From Flavobacteria bacterium BAL38 (lineage in GTDB: Bacteria > Bacteroidota > Bacteroidia > Flavobacteriales > Flavobacteriaceae), in the NCBI GenBank assembly GCA_000169355.1, contig AAXX01000001.1, positions 558,001-622,000 of the forward strand: 64,000 nt of DNA, in the 5' to 3' direction. A program made the position numbers and the translations under genes. Below, piece after piece: positions 1 through 9,733 of the stretch. Below the pieces are notes generated by a model. The model worked only from the letters and a program-made list of their open reading frames with translations, made no database searches and was not told where the DNA came from. Each line of letters starts with the position of its first letter. Within the stretch, counting starts at the first letter, position 1.

Positions 1-417
1 CATCCTGATGTGAATCGTTTTTTTATGACCATTCCTGAAGCATGTAAATTAGTAATTGAAGCTGCAGCAATGGGATTAGGTGGTCAAACGTATTTATTTG
101 ACATGGGTAGATCCATCAAAATTGTAGATTTAGCCGAAAAAATGATTCACTTAGCGGGTAAAATCCCAAACAAAGACATTAAAATTGTTTTTACGGGATT
201 ACGTCCTGGTGAAAAACTATATGAGGAAGTATTAACTGCTTCAGCAGAAACACTTCCAACCTATCATCCCAAAATAGTGATTGCTAAAGAAGAAAATCCG
301 TGTGTTGATACTATAGAAGAGGTAATGGTTAATTTAAAAAGATTAAATCATTTGGACAGAAAAGAAGTAATTGAACAATTAAAACTCATTGTACCAGAAT
401 TTGTTCCATATGAATAA
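1..417 (+). CDS. CapD/WbpM-type polysaccharide biosynthesis protein, C-terminal part
   Basis: This is the last 138 codons of a gene that begins before the window; the frame is open from base 1. The residues (HPDVNRFFMTIPEA, then GGQTYLFDMG, VDLAEKMI and FTGLRPGEKLYEE) match the C-terminal end of membrane-anchored nucleotide-sugar 4,6-dehydratases/epimerases of the CapD, WbpM and FlaA1 family. These convert UDP-GlcNAc to a keto-deoxy sugar for capsule or O-antigen. The SDR core with the catalytic residues lies outside the window, so the exact reaction cannot be stated. It points away from the rest of the polysaccharide genes and converges on the UpxY gene. Family assignment is firm; substrate is inferred. 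Confidence 0.9.
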   Translation, partial: HPDVNRFFMTIPEACKLVIEAAAMGLGGQTYLFDMGRSIKIVDLAEKMIHLAGKIPNKDIKIVFTGLRPGEKLYEEVLTASAETLPTYHPKIVIAKEENPCVDTIEEVMVNLKRLNHLDRKEVIEQLKLIVPEFVPYE

Positions 418-420
418 AAA

Positions 421-441
421 AACCGCTATACAAAAGCGGTT
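421..441. terminator. Hairpin terminator between convergent capD-like and UpxY genes
   Basis: AACCGCT and AGCGGTT form a perfect 7-bp stem around a 7-base loop. The A-run at 414-420 becomes a U-tract when read on the minus strand, so it best serves the UpxY gene. The plus-strand gene ends only a few bases before it and may share it. Confidence 0.75.
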
Positions 442-483
442 AATTGCAATCTATGTTGCTTTTTATAAATCAATCCAAGTACA

Positions 484-948
484 TTATCTTTCAATAGTAA
501 TATACATATTTAAAGACTTAAGTAGCAAACGTACTTTGTTGGTAGATATTTTATCTACAATTGCATCTTGTCCTTTAAATACTCCTTCGGTAATTTGAAT
601 GGTTTCATTCGAACGCCAAGTCGTCATTTCAAAATGCACAACTGGAATAGAGGAATCGAGTTGTTGTTTCAGCGCTTCAATTTCATTTGGTTTTATAATC
701 GCCGGTTTTCCTAACCAAAAAACATACTGCACAACCCCACCTACCTGAAAAACATCTTTTCGATTTTGTTCCTCAATTTGAACAAATACATAAGAAGGAA
801 GCAAAGGAACTAACACTTTCTTTTTTCGATCCGACCATTGCTTACTACTGAGCACCAATGGACAATAAGCTATTATTCCTAATGCTTGTAATTTTTGAGC
901 TACTTTTTGCTCGTTACGTGGTTTCGTATAGAGGGCATACCAATTCAT
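484..948 (-). CDS. UpxY-family transcription antiterminator (NusG paralogue)
   Basis: The 154-residue protein starts MNWYALYTKPRNEQKV and continues with a CPL motif, LVPLLPSYVFVQ and VVQYVFWLGKPA. This is the NGN domain of NusG-like specialised elongation factors, followed by a short KOW-like C-terminal part (about residues 110-154, with the typical GVFKGQDA turn). In Bacteroides, UpxY proteins let RNA polymerase read through the leader of their own capsule operon. Here the gene lies on the opposite strand to the capD-like gene and on the same strand as the wzc/wza block further up. Its target operon cannot be decided from this window. Length fits the family. Confidence 0.88.
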   Translation of the reverse strand: MNWYALYTKPRNEQKVAQKLQALGIIAYCPLVLSSKQWSDRKKKVLVPLLPSYVFVQIEEQNRKDVFQVGGVVQYVFWLGKPAIIKPNEIEALKQQLDSSIPVVHFEMTTWRSNETIQITEGVFKGQDAIVDKISTNKVRLLLKSLNMYITIER

Positions 949-961
949 AAAAAGACAAAAT

Positions 962-981
962 AAGCACCTTAAAAGGTGCTT
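962..981 (-). terminator. Hairpin terminator after the 1003-1557 outer-membrane protein gene
   Basis: AAGCACCTT pairs perfectly with AAGGTGCTT across a 2-base loop. Read on the minus strand it is followed by a T-rich stretch just before the UpxY start. It therefore separates UpxY from the upstream barrel gene and suggests that UpxY has its own start of transcription or is reached by readthrough. Confidence 0.7.
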
Positions 982-1002
982 ATTGATTTATAGCTTGAAA
1001 AA

Positions 1003-1557
1003 TTATAATTTAACGACCAATTCTACTGAATGCTGAATCATATTATTTCCAACTGTATTTTGATCAAAAGCAAATTTACCTAATGTTTGAAAACGAACAC
1101 CATAATACTCATTGAAAAAATAACCTAATGAAAGCCCCGCATTAATGCTTTGATTAGGCGTGCTATCTGTCCATGAAAGTCCAAAACCTGCTACAGGTTC
1201 AATACTAAATTTTGGCGACAATTTCATCAAGCTAGCAGTATTGTATCGTGTATTTAAATCCCAACCAAAGTAAGCTAAATTAGAAGCTATTTCCCCCCCA
1301 TTTTGCATTTTACCACTATCTAATTTATTCAATGTAAATTCAGAAGATAATGCAAAGTTAGTTGCAAACTCATATTGAGCCGTAAGTTTAGACACAGAAA
1401 GCGTCGAATTCCAATTCGATACATCAAAATAATTATCGTCTTGTGAATTGGTGTTATCAATAAAATTAACCCCAACTCCGATCGTCCATTTTTTTGATTC
1501 TTGTGCTGATACACTTAAAGTAAGTAAGCAAACTAATACAATTGCTATTTTTTTCAT
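1003..1557 (-). CDS. Small outer-membrane beta-barrel protein
   Basis: This 184-residue protein has a clear signal peptide (MKKIAIVLVCLLTLSVSAQ, cleavage after AQ). Alternating hydrophobic and polar strands follow (WTIGVGVNFI, STLSVSKLTAQYEFA, GAGLSLGYFFNEYYGVRFQT), and it ends in SVELVVKL. The pattern fits an eight-stranded OmpX/OmpA-barrel-type porin domain of Bacteroidota with no periplasmic domain. No specific ligand or role is recognisable. It lies between terminators and has no obvious operon partner. Confidence 0.75.
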   Translation of the reverse strand: MKKIAIVLVCLLTLSVSAQESKKWTIGVGVNFIDNTNSQDDNYFDVSNWNSTLSVSKLTAQYEFATNFALSSEFTLNKLDSGKMQNGGEIASNLAYFGWDLNTRYNTASLMKLSPKFSIEPVAGFGLSWTDSTPNQSINAGLSLGYFFNEYYGVRFQTLGKFAFDQNTVGNNMIQHSVELVVKL

Positions 1558-1719
1558 AATTAAAAGTAAATATTATATTTCGTGACTAAATTAACCTTTT
1601 TAATTTTTACTTACAAAAATTGAGCACTAATTTGAAACAATTTCCGGATATTTAACATTTTAAACATAGTTCTTATACTAAAACCCTTAAAAAAAGAACG
1701 TCACCACCATCACTTCGAA

Positions 1720-1750
1720 GTACAAAGTAAAAAGTAAAAAGTAAAAAGTG
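1720..1750. repeat. Heptamer tandem repeat, unit GTAAAAA
   Basis: One degenerate copy (GTACAAA, 1720-1726) is followed by three exact GTAAAAA copies (1727-1747) and a decayed end. The reverse complement of the unit, TTTTTAC, is the unit of the tandem array at 42865-42904. Confidence 0.85.
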
Positions 1751-2027
1751 AGTAGAAGGAATTGTCCCCTTGAGGGGACTTTAGGGGTGTAAAGATTTTC
1801 AATTGAAAATAAGATAAGAGAGAATACCGTTCCTACAGTCTTATAAAAACAAATTCCACCTCCGTCACTTCAAGTGTTTTTTATAGAATTGTTCTAGCTA
1901 CTTTATAAAAATGTATCGAGAACTACTGAAAATAAAGCATCGCTATTGTTCTCAAAACTTTACCAAAAGCATCGAATGCAACAAATTCAAACTAAATTTA
2001 TGCTATATAATTACCAAAACTAGCTGC

Positions 2028-2054
2028 TTGTTAAAAATAAATAGCTTAACTTTG
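2028..2054 (+). promoter_or_regulatory. Candidate Bacteroidota promoter of the OmpA-family gene
   Basis: TAACTTTG at 2047-2054 matches the -7 consensus TAnnTTTG of the Bacteroidota primary sigma factor. A TTG at 2028-2030 lies 16 bases upstream, one base shorter than the usual spacing. Transcription would start near 2060, giving a leader of about 15 bases before the ATG at 2075. Confidence 0.6.
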
Positions 2055-2074
2055 TTGCAATAAATCCAATCCTA

Positions 2075-3409
2075 ATGAAAAAAATACTACTCATTACTAG
2101 CTTCTTCATTGTATTTCAAGCAAATGCACAAGAAGAAAACGAAAACACTTCTGACACTACTAACATTTACAATCGTTGGACGGTTGAGGCCATGACAGGC
2201 TTTAGCGATGGAAACTACCCTTATGGTACTGGTTTTGGTTCTGGAGATAAAAAACATGTCCTCAGCCACTTTAAAATAAATAGTTTTGATCTAGGTCTAA
2301 GATATATGGTAACGCCTAAATTTGGTTTTAAAGCCAACTTAGCGTATGCCAAATACACTGAAAGCGACAACATCAGTTTGCCTTATGAAACCAATCAATA
2401 TACTTTTGCGTTTCAAGGAGTCATTAATGCTGCTAGAGTTTTAGATTTTAAATCCGACTCAAGAATAGGTTTATTGGTTCATGGAGGAATTCATGTGGCT
2501 AGCCTAACGTCAAAAACAGAAACAACTCTTGATGCAATGTTTCAAGAAGTTCCTAACCCATATTACGAGAGCACAGAATATCATGGTGGATTTGTAGCGG
2601 GTATTACACCACAATATAGAATTACCCCAAAATTAGCATTGTTTGCAGACCTTAGCATGTATTTTAACTATAGACAACACATGAATTGGGACGGAACTGT
2701 TGCAAATACTGGTGATTTATATGGAAAATCTACTAATCTTTCGTTAGGTATATCGTATTCGTTAGGAAAAGATAAAATTCATGGCGATTGGAAAGTTTTA
2801 AAAAGCGAAAACGAACTTAAAACAGCCGCTTTACAAAACGAACTAAAAAACAAAATCGAAGACATTGAAGTGATGTTGCAAGACACAGATAGAGATGGTG
2901 TGGTTGACTATTTAGATGCCGAACCAAACACTATTGGTGGTGTTGCAGTTGATACTAAAGGAAGAGCAATAGATGTAAATAAAAATGGTGTTCCAGATGA
3001 ATTAGAGCCAAGAGACGGAAAAAGAGGATTAAACACTTACGATGAAAATGAAGCTACTTCATTTAACTATTTGGTAGATCAAGGCATTGTGAATATTTTC
3101 TTTGACACCAATAAAGACACACCAAATACTGCATCTACTAATAATTTATACTACATCATCAACTTCTTGAAAAAACATCCTGAAGCAAAAGTAAGAGCAA
3201 GAGGATTTGCTGACACTACTGGTGATGAGAAAAAGAATGAAGAATTAGCCCAAAAAAGAGCTATGAACAGTAAAGAATTCATTGTAAAATCGGGCATCAG
3301 TGCAGATAGAATTGAAATACTTGGATCAGGAGAAGATGCAAGCATGGATACTTCAAGCAAAACAGGTCGTCAATTAGCAAGAAGAGTTTCTTTTGAATTG
3401 ATCAAATAA
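2075..3409 (+). CDS. OmpA-family outer-membrane protein with C-terminal peptidoglycan-binding domain
   Basis: The 444-residue protein has a signal peptide (MKKILLITSFFIVFQANAQ), a beta-barrel of about 210 residues and a short coiled segment near 245-268. A thrombospondin-type-3-like calcium motif (DTDRDGVVDYLD near residue 270, then NKNGVPDE) follows. The OmpA_C domain occupies about 325-444, with VNIFFDTNK, a RARGFADTTG loop, the NEELAQKRA helix and a final RRVSFELIK. Such proteins tie the outer membrane to peptidoglycan and are among the most abundant envelope proteins in flavobacteria. A strong promoter-like element and a strong terminator flank it, consistent with a highly expressed single-gene unit. 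Confidence 0.93.
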   Translation: MKKILLITSFFIVFQANAQEENENTSDTTNIYNRWTVEAMTGFSDGNYPYGTGFGSGDKKHVLSHFKINSFDLGLRYMVTPKFGFKANLAYAKYTESDNISLPYETNQYTFAFQGVINAARVLDFKSDSRIGLLVHGGIHVASLTSKTETTLDAMFQEVPNPYYESTEYHGGFVAGITPQYRITPKLALFADLSMYFNYRQHMNWDGTVANTGDLYGKSTNLSLGISYSLGKDKIHGDWKVLKSENELKTAALQNELKNKIEDIEVMLQDTDRDGVVDYLDAEPNTIGGVAVDTKGRAIDVNKNGVPDELEPRDGKRGLNTYDENEATSFNYLVDQGIVNIFFDTNKDTPNTASTNNLYYIINFLKKHPEAKVRARGFADTTGDEKKNEELAQKRAMNSKEFIVKSGISADRIEILGSGEDASMDTSSKTGRQLARRVSFELIK

Positions 3410-3430
3410 GTAAAAAATATAAGCATAAAA

Positions 3431-3462
3431 AAGACCGACAGCAATACTGTCGGTCTTTTTTT
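3431..3462. terminator. Strong bidirectional terminator
   Basis: An 11-bp perfect stem (AAGACCGACAG with CTGTCGGTCTT, loop CAATA) is followed by a T-run on the plus strand and preceded by an A-run. It can terminate both the ompA-type gene and the convergent sugar dehydrogenase. Confidence 0.9.
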
Positions 3463-3498
3463 ATGGTAAAAGAAGTAAATCCTTCTTATTATAAGAAT

Positions 3499-4803
3499 CT
3501 AAAGTCTGCCGTCTACTGTGCCAGGTAGAAACCCTTTGACATCATAAATCACATTAGAGGATTTGGTTAAGGCTTTTAAATCCAAAGTAGCAAACTCGTT
3601 ATGCGCAACTCCTAAAATAACGGCATCAAACTTAGGAACCGATCCAAGTTCATTGTAACAAGTTAAGCCATATTCATGCAATACTTCTGCTGGTTTTGCC
3701 CAAGGGTCATAAATAGTGATATGAATACCATATCCTTTTAAAGCATGTACAATATCAACAATTTTCGTATTACGAACATCCGGACAATTTTCTTTAAAAG
3801 TAACGCCCAAAAGCAACAATTGCGCTTCATGGAGTACGATTTCTTTTTTAATCATCAATTTCACAACTTGCGAAGCTACGTATTCTCCCATACTGTCATT
3901 CATACGACGACCCGCCAAAATAATTTCAGGATGATACCCCGCTTCCAATGCTTTTTGAGCCAAATAATAGGGGTCAACTCCTATACAATGACCTCCTACT
4001 AAACCGGGTTTAAAAGGAAGAAAATTCCATTTGGTTCCAGCTGCTTCTAAAACGGCTTGTGTGTCGATTTCTAATATGTTGAAAATTTTAGCCAATTCAT
4101 TTACAAAAGCAATATTGATATCGCGTTGAGAATTTTCAATTACTTTCGCTGCTTCTGCTACTTTAATATTTGGTGCTAAATGTGTTCCTGCAGTGATTAC
4201 ACTATTATATAGCGCATCCACTTTTTTACCAATTGCTGGAGTTGAGCCGGCAGTAACTTTTAATATTTTTTCAACAGTGTGTTCTTTATCTCCTGGATTA
4301 ATTCGCTCAGGAGAATATCCTGCAAAGAAATCTTCATTAAACTTTAAGCCTGATAAACGTTCTAAAACTGGAACACATTCTTCTTCCGTAACACCAGGGT
4401 ATACCGTAGATTCATAAATGACAATGTCTCCTTTTTTCAAGACCTTTGCAACCGTCTCACTCGCTTTATAAAGTGGCGTCAAATCGGGCTTATTGTGTTT
4501 GTCAACAGGTGTAGGAACGGTAACAATATAATAATTACAATCTGCTATATCTGCGAATTGATTCGAACAATATAAACCTATTTTATCTGAAGGTTCAACA
4601 ACCAAAACTGATTTCAACAAATCTTCTTCTACTTCCAAAGTCAAATCAATTCCTTGATTTAATTCTGTAATACGTTGTTCATTAATATCAAAACCAATTA
4701 CAGGAAATTTTGTAGCAAAAAGTCGCGCCAATGGCAATCCTACATATCCAAGTCCTATAATCGCCAAACGAGGTGATGGTGTGATGGGATGATTTTGAGA
4801 CAT
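3499..4803 (-). CDS. UDP-N-acetyl-hexosamine 6-dehydrogenase (WbpO/TviB/WbpA-like)
   Basis: This 434-residue nucleotide-sugar dehydrogenase oxidises the C6 hydroxyl of a UDP-sugar to the uronic acid using two NAD+. It has the N-terminal Rossmann motif [10 protein letters not shown] (17-26), the TVPTPVD loop, [11 protein letters not shown], the central helix [18 protein letters not shown] and the catalytic Cys273 in [11 protein letters not shown]. The [14 protein letters not shown] form and the overall layout fit the UDP-GlcNAc/GalNAc/ManNAc dehydrogenase branch rather than UDP-glucose dehydrogenase, so the product is likely an amino-sugar uronate for capsule or O-antigen. The ugd gene lies 142 bases upstream on the same strand. 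Acceptor sugar is inferred only. Confidence 0.88.
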   Translation of the reverse strand: MSQNHPITPSPRLAIIGLGYVGLPLARLFATKFPVIGFDINEQRITELNQGIDLTLEVEEDLLKSVLVVEPSDKIGLYCSNQFADIADCNYYIVTVPTPVDKHNKPDLTPLYKASETVAKVLKKGDIVIYESTVYPGVTEEECVPVLERLSGLKFNEDFFAGYSPERINPGDKEHTVEKILKVTAGSTPAIGKKVDALYNSVITAGTHLAPNIKVAEAAKVIENSQRDINIAFVNELAKIFNILEIDTQAVLEAAGTKWNFLPFKPGLVGGHCIGVDPYYLAQKALEAGYHPEIILAGRRMNDSMGEYVASQVVKLMIKKEIVLHEAQLLLLGVTFKENCPDVRNTKIVDIVHALKGYGIHITIYDPWAKPAEVLHEYGLTCYNELGSVPKFDAVILGVAHNEFATLDLKALTKSSNVIYDVKGFLPGTVDGRL

Positions 4804-4945
4804 TAGACGTTCCTTTTTTTAGATTCAACACTCATTTTAACTAACATTCCTAACATCATATTGTATTCTTTATAATTTTTTAGTATTCCTCTTCAGTACT
4901 ATGTTCGCAAGCAAAATCAAAATCCAACCTTACTTGTTTTTTTAA

Positions 4946-6334
4946 CTATGAACCAATTGCTTGGTAAACAAAACCGATTTTTTCTAATGCTGCTTTATCT
5001 AATAAATTTCTTCCATCAAAAACAAAAGCAGGCTTTAACATAGCATCGTATATTTTTTGCCAATCATACGATTTAAATTCATCCCATTCCGTTAAAATAG
5101 CAATTGCATGTGCATCTTTACATGCTTCATAAGGATTGTCATGAACATGAACACCATTTAAATTTTCTTCTTCTGATCGTGATTGTAAATAATTCAAATC
5201 TGATTGAATTTGCTCTGTGCTCACTTTAGGATCAAAAACACTAATATTCGCTTGTTCATACAACAAATCATCTGCCACATAAATGGCAGCAGATTCTCTA
5301 GTATCATTAGTATCTTTTTTAAATGCCCAACCTAAAAATGCGATTTTTTTTCCAGAAACCGTATTATATAATGTTTTGATAATGTTCTTGGCAAAACGTC
5401 GCTTTTGATGGTCATTCATGATAATAACTTGTTCCCAATAATCAGCAACTTCATTTAACCCATAGGATTTAGCAATGTAAACTAAATTTAGAATATCCTT
5501 TTGAAAACAAGAACCTCCAAACCCTACTGATGATTTTAAAAATTTAGGACCTATTCTACTATCCATTCCGATAGCTCTAGCAACTTCATTAACATCAGCA
5601 CCCGTTTTCTCACACAATTCACTCAATGCGTTAATTGAAGAAACACGTTGTGCCAAAAAAGCATTCGCCGTTAATTTTGACAATTCTGATGACCAAACAT
5701 TAGTGGTCAATATTTTATCTTTAGGAACCCAATTTGCATAAACATCTACTAAAAGCTGTATAGCTTTTTGGCCTTCTGATGTAGAATCGCCACCAATTAA
5801 AACTCTATCAGGAGCAAATAAATCTTCAACAGCAGTTCCCTCAGCTAAAAATTCAGGATTGGATAAAATTTGAAAATTTACACCATTACCCGTATTATCT
5901 AAAATATTTTTAATTGCACTTGCAGTTCTTACCGGCAAAGTTGATTTTTCAACAACAATTTTATCGTTTTTAGCTACACGAGCAATTTGACGCGCACATA
6001 ATTCAATATATTTTAAATCAGCAGCCATACCTTTTCCAACTCCGTAAGTTTTAGTCGGTGTATTTACTGATATAAAAATCATATCCGCTTGATCAATTGC
6101 CTTATCAACTTCCGTTGAAAAAAACAAATTTCTTCCACGTGCCTCAGCTACTACATCACTTAAGCCTGGTTCATAAATAGGAATATTTTCTACATCTGGA
6201 TCATTCCAAGCAGCAATTCTTTTTTCATTTAAGTCAACAACAGTAACTTTTATATGTGGACATTTCTGAGCTATAATGGCCATTGTTGGCCCTCCAACAT
6301 AACCCGCACCAATACAACAAATATTTGTTATCAT
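4946..6334 (-). CDS. ugd: UDP-glucose 6-dehydrogenase, eukaryotic-like branch
   Basis: The 462-residue protein makes UDP-glucuronate from UDP-glucose. Its N-terminus ([16 protein letters not shown]), [39 protein letters not shown] and the catalytic cysteine Cys276 in [10 protein letters not shown] resemble the animal UGDH branch rather than short bacterial Ugd; human UGDH also uses Cys276. [14 protein letters not shown] marks the second Rossmann domain. The stop of the upstream wzc-type gene's neighbour lies only 3 bases away (6338), so ugd is in one transcription unit with the capsule export genes. Its product would feed a glucuronic-acid-containing surface polysaccharide. Confidence 0.93.
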   Translation of the reverse strand: MITNICCIGAGYVGGPTMAIIAQKCPHIKVTVVDLNEKRIAAWNDPDVENIPIYEPGLSDVVAEARGRNLFFSTEVDKAIDQADMIFISVNTPTKTYGVGKGMAADLKYIELCARQIARVAKNDKIVVEKSTLPVRTASAIKNILDNTGNGVNFQILSNPEFLAEGTAVEDLFAPDRVLIGGDSTSEGQKAIQLLVDVYANWVPKDKILTTNVWSSELSKLTANAFLAQRVSSINALSELCEKTGADVNEVARAIGMDSRIGPKFLKSSVGFGGSCFQKDILNLVYIAKSYGLNEVADYWEQVIIMNDHQKRRFAKNIIKTLYNTVSGKKIAFLGWAFKKDTNDTRESAAIYVADDLLYEQANISVFDPKVSTEQIQSDLNYLQSRSEEENLNGVHVHDNPYEACKDAHAIAILTEWDEFKSYDWQKIYDAMLKPAFVFDGRNLLDKAALEKIGFVYQAIGS

Positions 6335-6337
6335 ATT

Positions 6338-8800
6338 TTAAAATTTATCTTTTAAATTTAATAGTATCTTTTTCCATCCTTTGGGCTCTACTTTCTCATC
6401 ATGATATCCTTCACCATAAACACCATAACCATATCCATACGCATAGCCATAACCGGATTTCGCAGTATTTCTAAAACCATTAAACAAAATACTTATGTTA
6501 TGTAACTCCCCTCGTTTATGCTTTTCATTTACAACACTTAGCATTCCTTTTTTAGTAAAACCTTGTCTTGTAACATAAATTGTAGCATCACAAAACTGAG
6601 CTAATTCTAAAGCATCAGACACTAAGCCTACAGGTGGTGTATCTAAAATAATATAATCGTATTTTGATTTGAGTTCTTCAATCATTTCGTTCATCGCTTC
6701 ACTCATTAATAATTCTGAAGGATTAGGCGGAATTGGACCAGATGGAATAACATCTAAAAATGGAATATGTGTTTTCTGAATTACTTCATCTATCGATTTT
6801 TGACCAATTAAATAATTTACCACACCGGTAATATTGTCAATATTAAAATCCCCAAAAATCCTTGGCTTTCTCAAATCTAAGCCAACTATAACTGTTTTTT
6901 TATCACTAAGTGCAAAAACTGTAGCTAAATTTATTGAACAAAAGGTTTTTCCTTCTCCACTCACAGAAGATGTTAACATTAATATTTTAGCTCCTTCTTT
7001 TTGATGTTGTTTTTTATACATAAACTGTAAAGAAGAACGAATTGATCTAAAAGACTCAGCTAATGCCGATTTAGATTTTTCAAATACAGATAAATTATTT
7101 TCAGTATTTTTTTTACCTACAATACCAATAATTGGAATTTTAGTCATTTTCTGAATATCTTCAAGTGTATTAATATTATTATCTAATAAAACAACAATAA
7201 AAACAATCAACAATGGCAATAAAATTCCTAAAAATGCCGCTAAAATATAATTTATACTTGTTTTAGGCCCTCTTAATCCACCACCAATATCTTTGGCAGG
7301 ATCAAGAAATTTGATATCAGAAATATTTGCAGCTTTAACAATTTCAGCTTCACTTCTTTTTTCTAAGAAAGTACTGTATATTTTATCTTTTAAATTATAT
7401 TTTCTAGTAATTTTAATATGCTCTTGTTTATTTTCAGGCAATAAACTAGCTTCTCCTTCAGCTTTTGCGATATTCTTATTAATCAAAGACAAGTTTAAAG
7501 CTAAAGCACTTTTTGAACTTGCAATGTTTTCTAACAGAACTTTCTTAATAGATTCCATTTCAACATCAAATTCAGAAAACATTTTCTTGTTTTTTACCGA
7601 ATAAGCCAAATTAGCACGTTCTGCAGATAACTGAATTAATTTAGTTACATTTCCTATTACGTTTGGATCATCTATACCTGCTACCGTAGGAGCTGGCAGT
7701 TTAGCATAATCGGTAGTTTTCTCTAAATAGTTTTTAAGCAAGTTATAATAAGCAATTTTCCTATTAATTGCATCTTTTTCAACATCATACCCAGACAATC
7801 TTGCACTTAAAAGCCCACCTCCTGCTTCGTCTTCTAGTTCAAAAATATTTTTACCGCGTCTAAATTCTTTTAATTCATTTTCAGCATCTTTAATTTGACC
7901 TTCCATTTCTTTTAAAGTGCTATCTATAAAACTAATTGTATTATTTGCAAAAAGATTTTTACTTTCTAATTGTATCTTTCTTAAAACCTCAACAGTAGTG
8001 TTTAAATACTCAACTAGTCTATATTTATTAGACCCATCTAATTGCAATCGAACAACAGATTGAGCTTTTGCATCTGCACTTATATCTATTGATCGATAAG
8101 ATGCCACTGTTTGATTAAAATCATCGAAACGTATAAAATATTCTTTATTTGTAAATTCAAAAGCTTCTGGTTTAATTATCAATTTAAAATTTAAAAATGG
8201 TAAATCAACAGAATCATTAATTTTATAAATTTTACTAAATTCTCCTCCCGAAACATTAACAGGTTTAACAGTAACATCTGAATATTGAATCAATGAAGCG
8301 GTTGTTTCTTCACCAAAATCAACACTTAATTTATATTGCGAAGGTGATATAAACTTAATTTTTATTAGTTTCCCAAATAATTGCCCTTTTGTTTTATCTA
8401 TTTCAACATAAAAAGGGGCTTCACCATAAGCGTCTTTGTAAAAATATTCTCCTTGTTTTAAATATTTAATATAATATTGAAGTTTATCAACTACTATTTC
8501 ATTGTGTGAACGCGACTTTAAAGTTGTTATGATAGTTTGTACTTTATCAGACGTACCGCCCCAATTAAATACTAAACTTGTATTAGATGTAAAAAAGGGA
8601 TTGTTTTGATCTTCAACTAAAATAAGGGATTCCATCCCATACATACTTTCTTTTCTAATATTCACATTATAAGCGTAAACAAAAGTTATGATAAGAGATA
8701 AAACAAACCATTTCCAATACCCTATAATTCTCAAAAGAAACCCTTTGAAATCAAAAGAATTTTGTGATTCGAAAAAATTAAAATCTTTAGTATCTAACAT
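6338..8800 (-). CDS. Wzc-type polysaccharide co-polymerase / BY-tyrosine kinase
   Basis: The 820-residue inner-membrane protein controls chain length and export of capsule or exopolysaccharide. A first membrane helix (about 25-46) and a second (about 515-540) enclose a large periplasmic Wzz-like region with coiled coils (near 290-320 and 440-490). The cytoplasmic kinase has a Walker A (SVSGEGKTFCSINLA, about 609-623), a Walker A' (VGLDLRKPR) and a Walker B (YIILDTPPVGLV). The C-terminus carries seven tyrosines within residues 784-799 (YGYAYGYGYGVYGEGY), the expected autophosphorylation cluster. It lies 7 bases after the Wza-type gene and is tightly coupled to ugd. Confidence 0.95.
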   Translation of the reverse strand: MLDTKDFNFFESQNSFDFKGFLLRIIGYWKWFVLSLIITFVYAYNVNIRKESMYGMESLILVEDQNNPFFTSNTSLVFNWGGTSDKVQTIITTLKSRSHNEIVVDKLQYYIKYLKQGEYFYKDAYGEAPFYVEIDKTKGQLFGKLIKIKFISPSQYKLSVDFGEETTASLIQYSDVTVKPVNVSGGEFSKIYKINDSVDLPFLNFKLIIKPEAFEFTNKEYFIRFDDFNQTVASYRSIDISADAKAQSVVRLQLDGSNKYRLVEYLNTTVEVLRKIQLESKNLFANNTISFIDSTLKEMEGQIKDAENELKEFRRGKNIFELEDEAGGGLLSARLSGYDVEKDAINRKIAYYNLLKNYLEKTTDYAKLPAPTVAGIDDPNVIGNVTKLIQLSAERANLAYSVKNKKMFSEFDVEMESIKKVLLENIASSKSALALNLSLINKNIAKAEGEASLLPENKQEHIKITRKYNLKDKIYSTFLEKRSEAEIVKAANISDIKFLDPAKDIGGGLRGPKTSINYILAAFLGILLPLLIVFIVVLLDNNINTLEDIQKMTKIPIIGIVGKKNTENNLSVFEKSKSALAESFRSIRSSLQFMYKKQHQKEGAKILMLTSSVSGEGKTFCSINLATVFALSDKKTVIVGLDLRKPRIFGDFNIDNITGVVNYLIGQKSIDEVIQKTHIPFLDVIPSGPIPPNPSELLMSEAMNEMIEELKSKYDYIILDTPPVGLVSDALELAQFCDATIYVTRQGFTKKGMLSVVNEKHKRGELHNISILFNGFRNTAKSGYGYAYGYGYGVYGEGYHDEKVEPKGWKKILLNLKDKF

Positions 8801-8807
8801 CTTAATA

Positions 8808-9602
8808 TTATAACGTTTTAGACAACACTAATAATGTTGTAATTAAGGATATAGCAGTCATTATTGTTGCAACAGATTGTACTCCTGTAACTCCTGTTCC
8901 CCAAGTTTTTTGCTTAAGTGGTTTTATAATGATATAATCATTAGGCTGAATGTAAAAGTAAGGCGAATTCATAGCACTAGCATCTGTCAAATCAATGCTA
9001 TACGTTTCAAATCCATGAGGAAATTTTCTTATAATTTGAACTTCTTTTCTGTTTCCTGTTATAGGAATATCACCAGAATTAGCTATGGCTTCCATAATGG
9101 TTGCTCGATCTTGGTATAAAACACCAGAACCTGGACTACCAATTTCTCCGTTTATGACATATCTTAATCCTGCTAATTTTACAGTAACAAAAATATTAGC
9201 TTCTTTTTTAAAGTACTCTTCTAGTAATTGCTTTTCTATTTTTTGCCGAATCTCGTCTGCAGTAAACCCTAAAACATTTACTTCTCCTAAAATTGGCACT
9301 CTTATATTACCATGATCATCTACTGTATATCCATTAAAAAATAATGATTGCGGAGATATTTGCATTTGATTAGCACCTTGTGAAGAAGCAGAAAACATTT
9401 CTACTAACCTTTGATCTAAAGCTTTAATATTTATACTTAAAATATCACTTGCTTGAATCCTGTAAGGTTTTGAATTCTCTTGTACAACTCTTATTGAATC
9501 TGACTTTGAAGCAGAACTAGGTTGAAAATATGTTATATCTTTTGTAGAAATACAAGAAGTTAATATAACAGTGAATAAGGCTAAAAAAACTATTTTTTTC
9601 AT
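8808..9602 (-). CDS. Wza-type polysaccharide export outer-membrane lipoprotein
   Basis: The chosen ATG at 9602 gives MKKIVFLALFTVILTSC, an ideal lipoprotein signal with the lipobox cysteine at residue 17. The frame can be extended to a TTG at 9647, but this adds a charged 15-residue tail before the signal and is unlikely. The 264-residue protein has the Poly_export domain (YRIQASDILSINI, FFNGYTVDDHGNIRVPILGEVNVLG) and one SLBB-like repeat (YVINGEIGSPGSGVLYQDRATIMEAI). It ends with a hydrophobic helix (VATIMTAISLITTLLVL), as in other Bacteroidota export lipoproteins. It forms an operon with the kinase and ugd. Confidence 0.93.
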   Translation of the reverse strand: MKKIVFLALFTVILTSCISTKDITYFQPSSASKSDSIRVVQENSKPYRIQASDILSINIKALDQRLVEMFSASSQGANQMQISPQSLFFNGYTVDDHGNIRVPILGEVNVLGFTADEIRQKIEKQLLEEYFKKEANIFVTVKLAGLRYVINGEIGSPGSGVLYQDRATIMEAIANSGDIPITGNRKEVQIIRKFPHGFETYSIDLTDASAMNSPYFYIQPNDYIIIKPLKQKTWGTGVTGVQSVATIMTAISLITTLLVLSKTL

Positions 9603-9733
9603 GAATAAGCGATACTGATACTGTTTGCTTTTTAATAGAAAATACAAACCAATCTAAATTTAGGAAACAAATATAGTTTTTACAATTAAAATAAAGAAGT
9701 TATTCTAGTAAATTGATATAAAAATAACGCAAT

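Larger units (their letters stand above)
1558..2074. other. 517-base intergenic region with short repeats
   Basis: This spacer separates two divergently transcribed outer-membrane protein genes. No credible ORF, tRNA or structured RNA was seen. It contains a GTAAAAA tandem repeat (1720-1750), a TCCCC-TTGA-GGGGA hairpin at 1765-1778 and two similar phrases (around 1700-1720 and 1858-1875, both containing CACTTC near CACC). The ompA promoter sits at its right end. It resembles a landing area for small intergenic repeats. Confidence 0.6.

Noticed and set aside
1558..2074. tRNA or structured RNA in the 517-base spacer
   Set aside because: No cloverleaf, no GTTCRANYC-like arm and no long stable fold was found by eye; only short repeats and a promoter.
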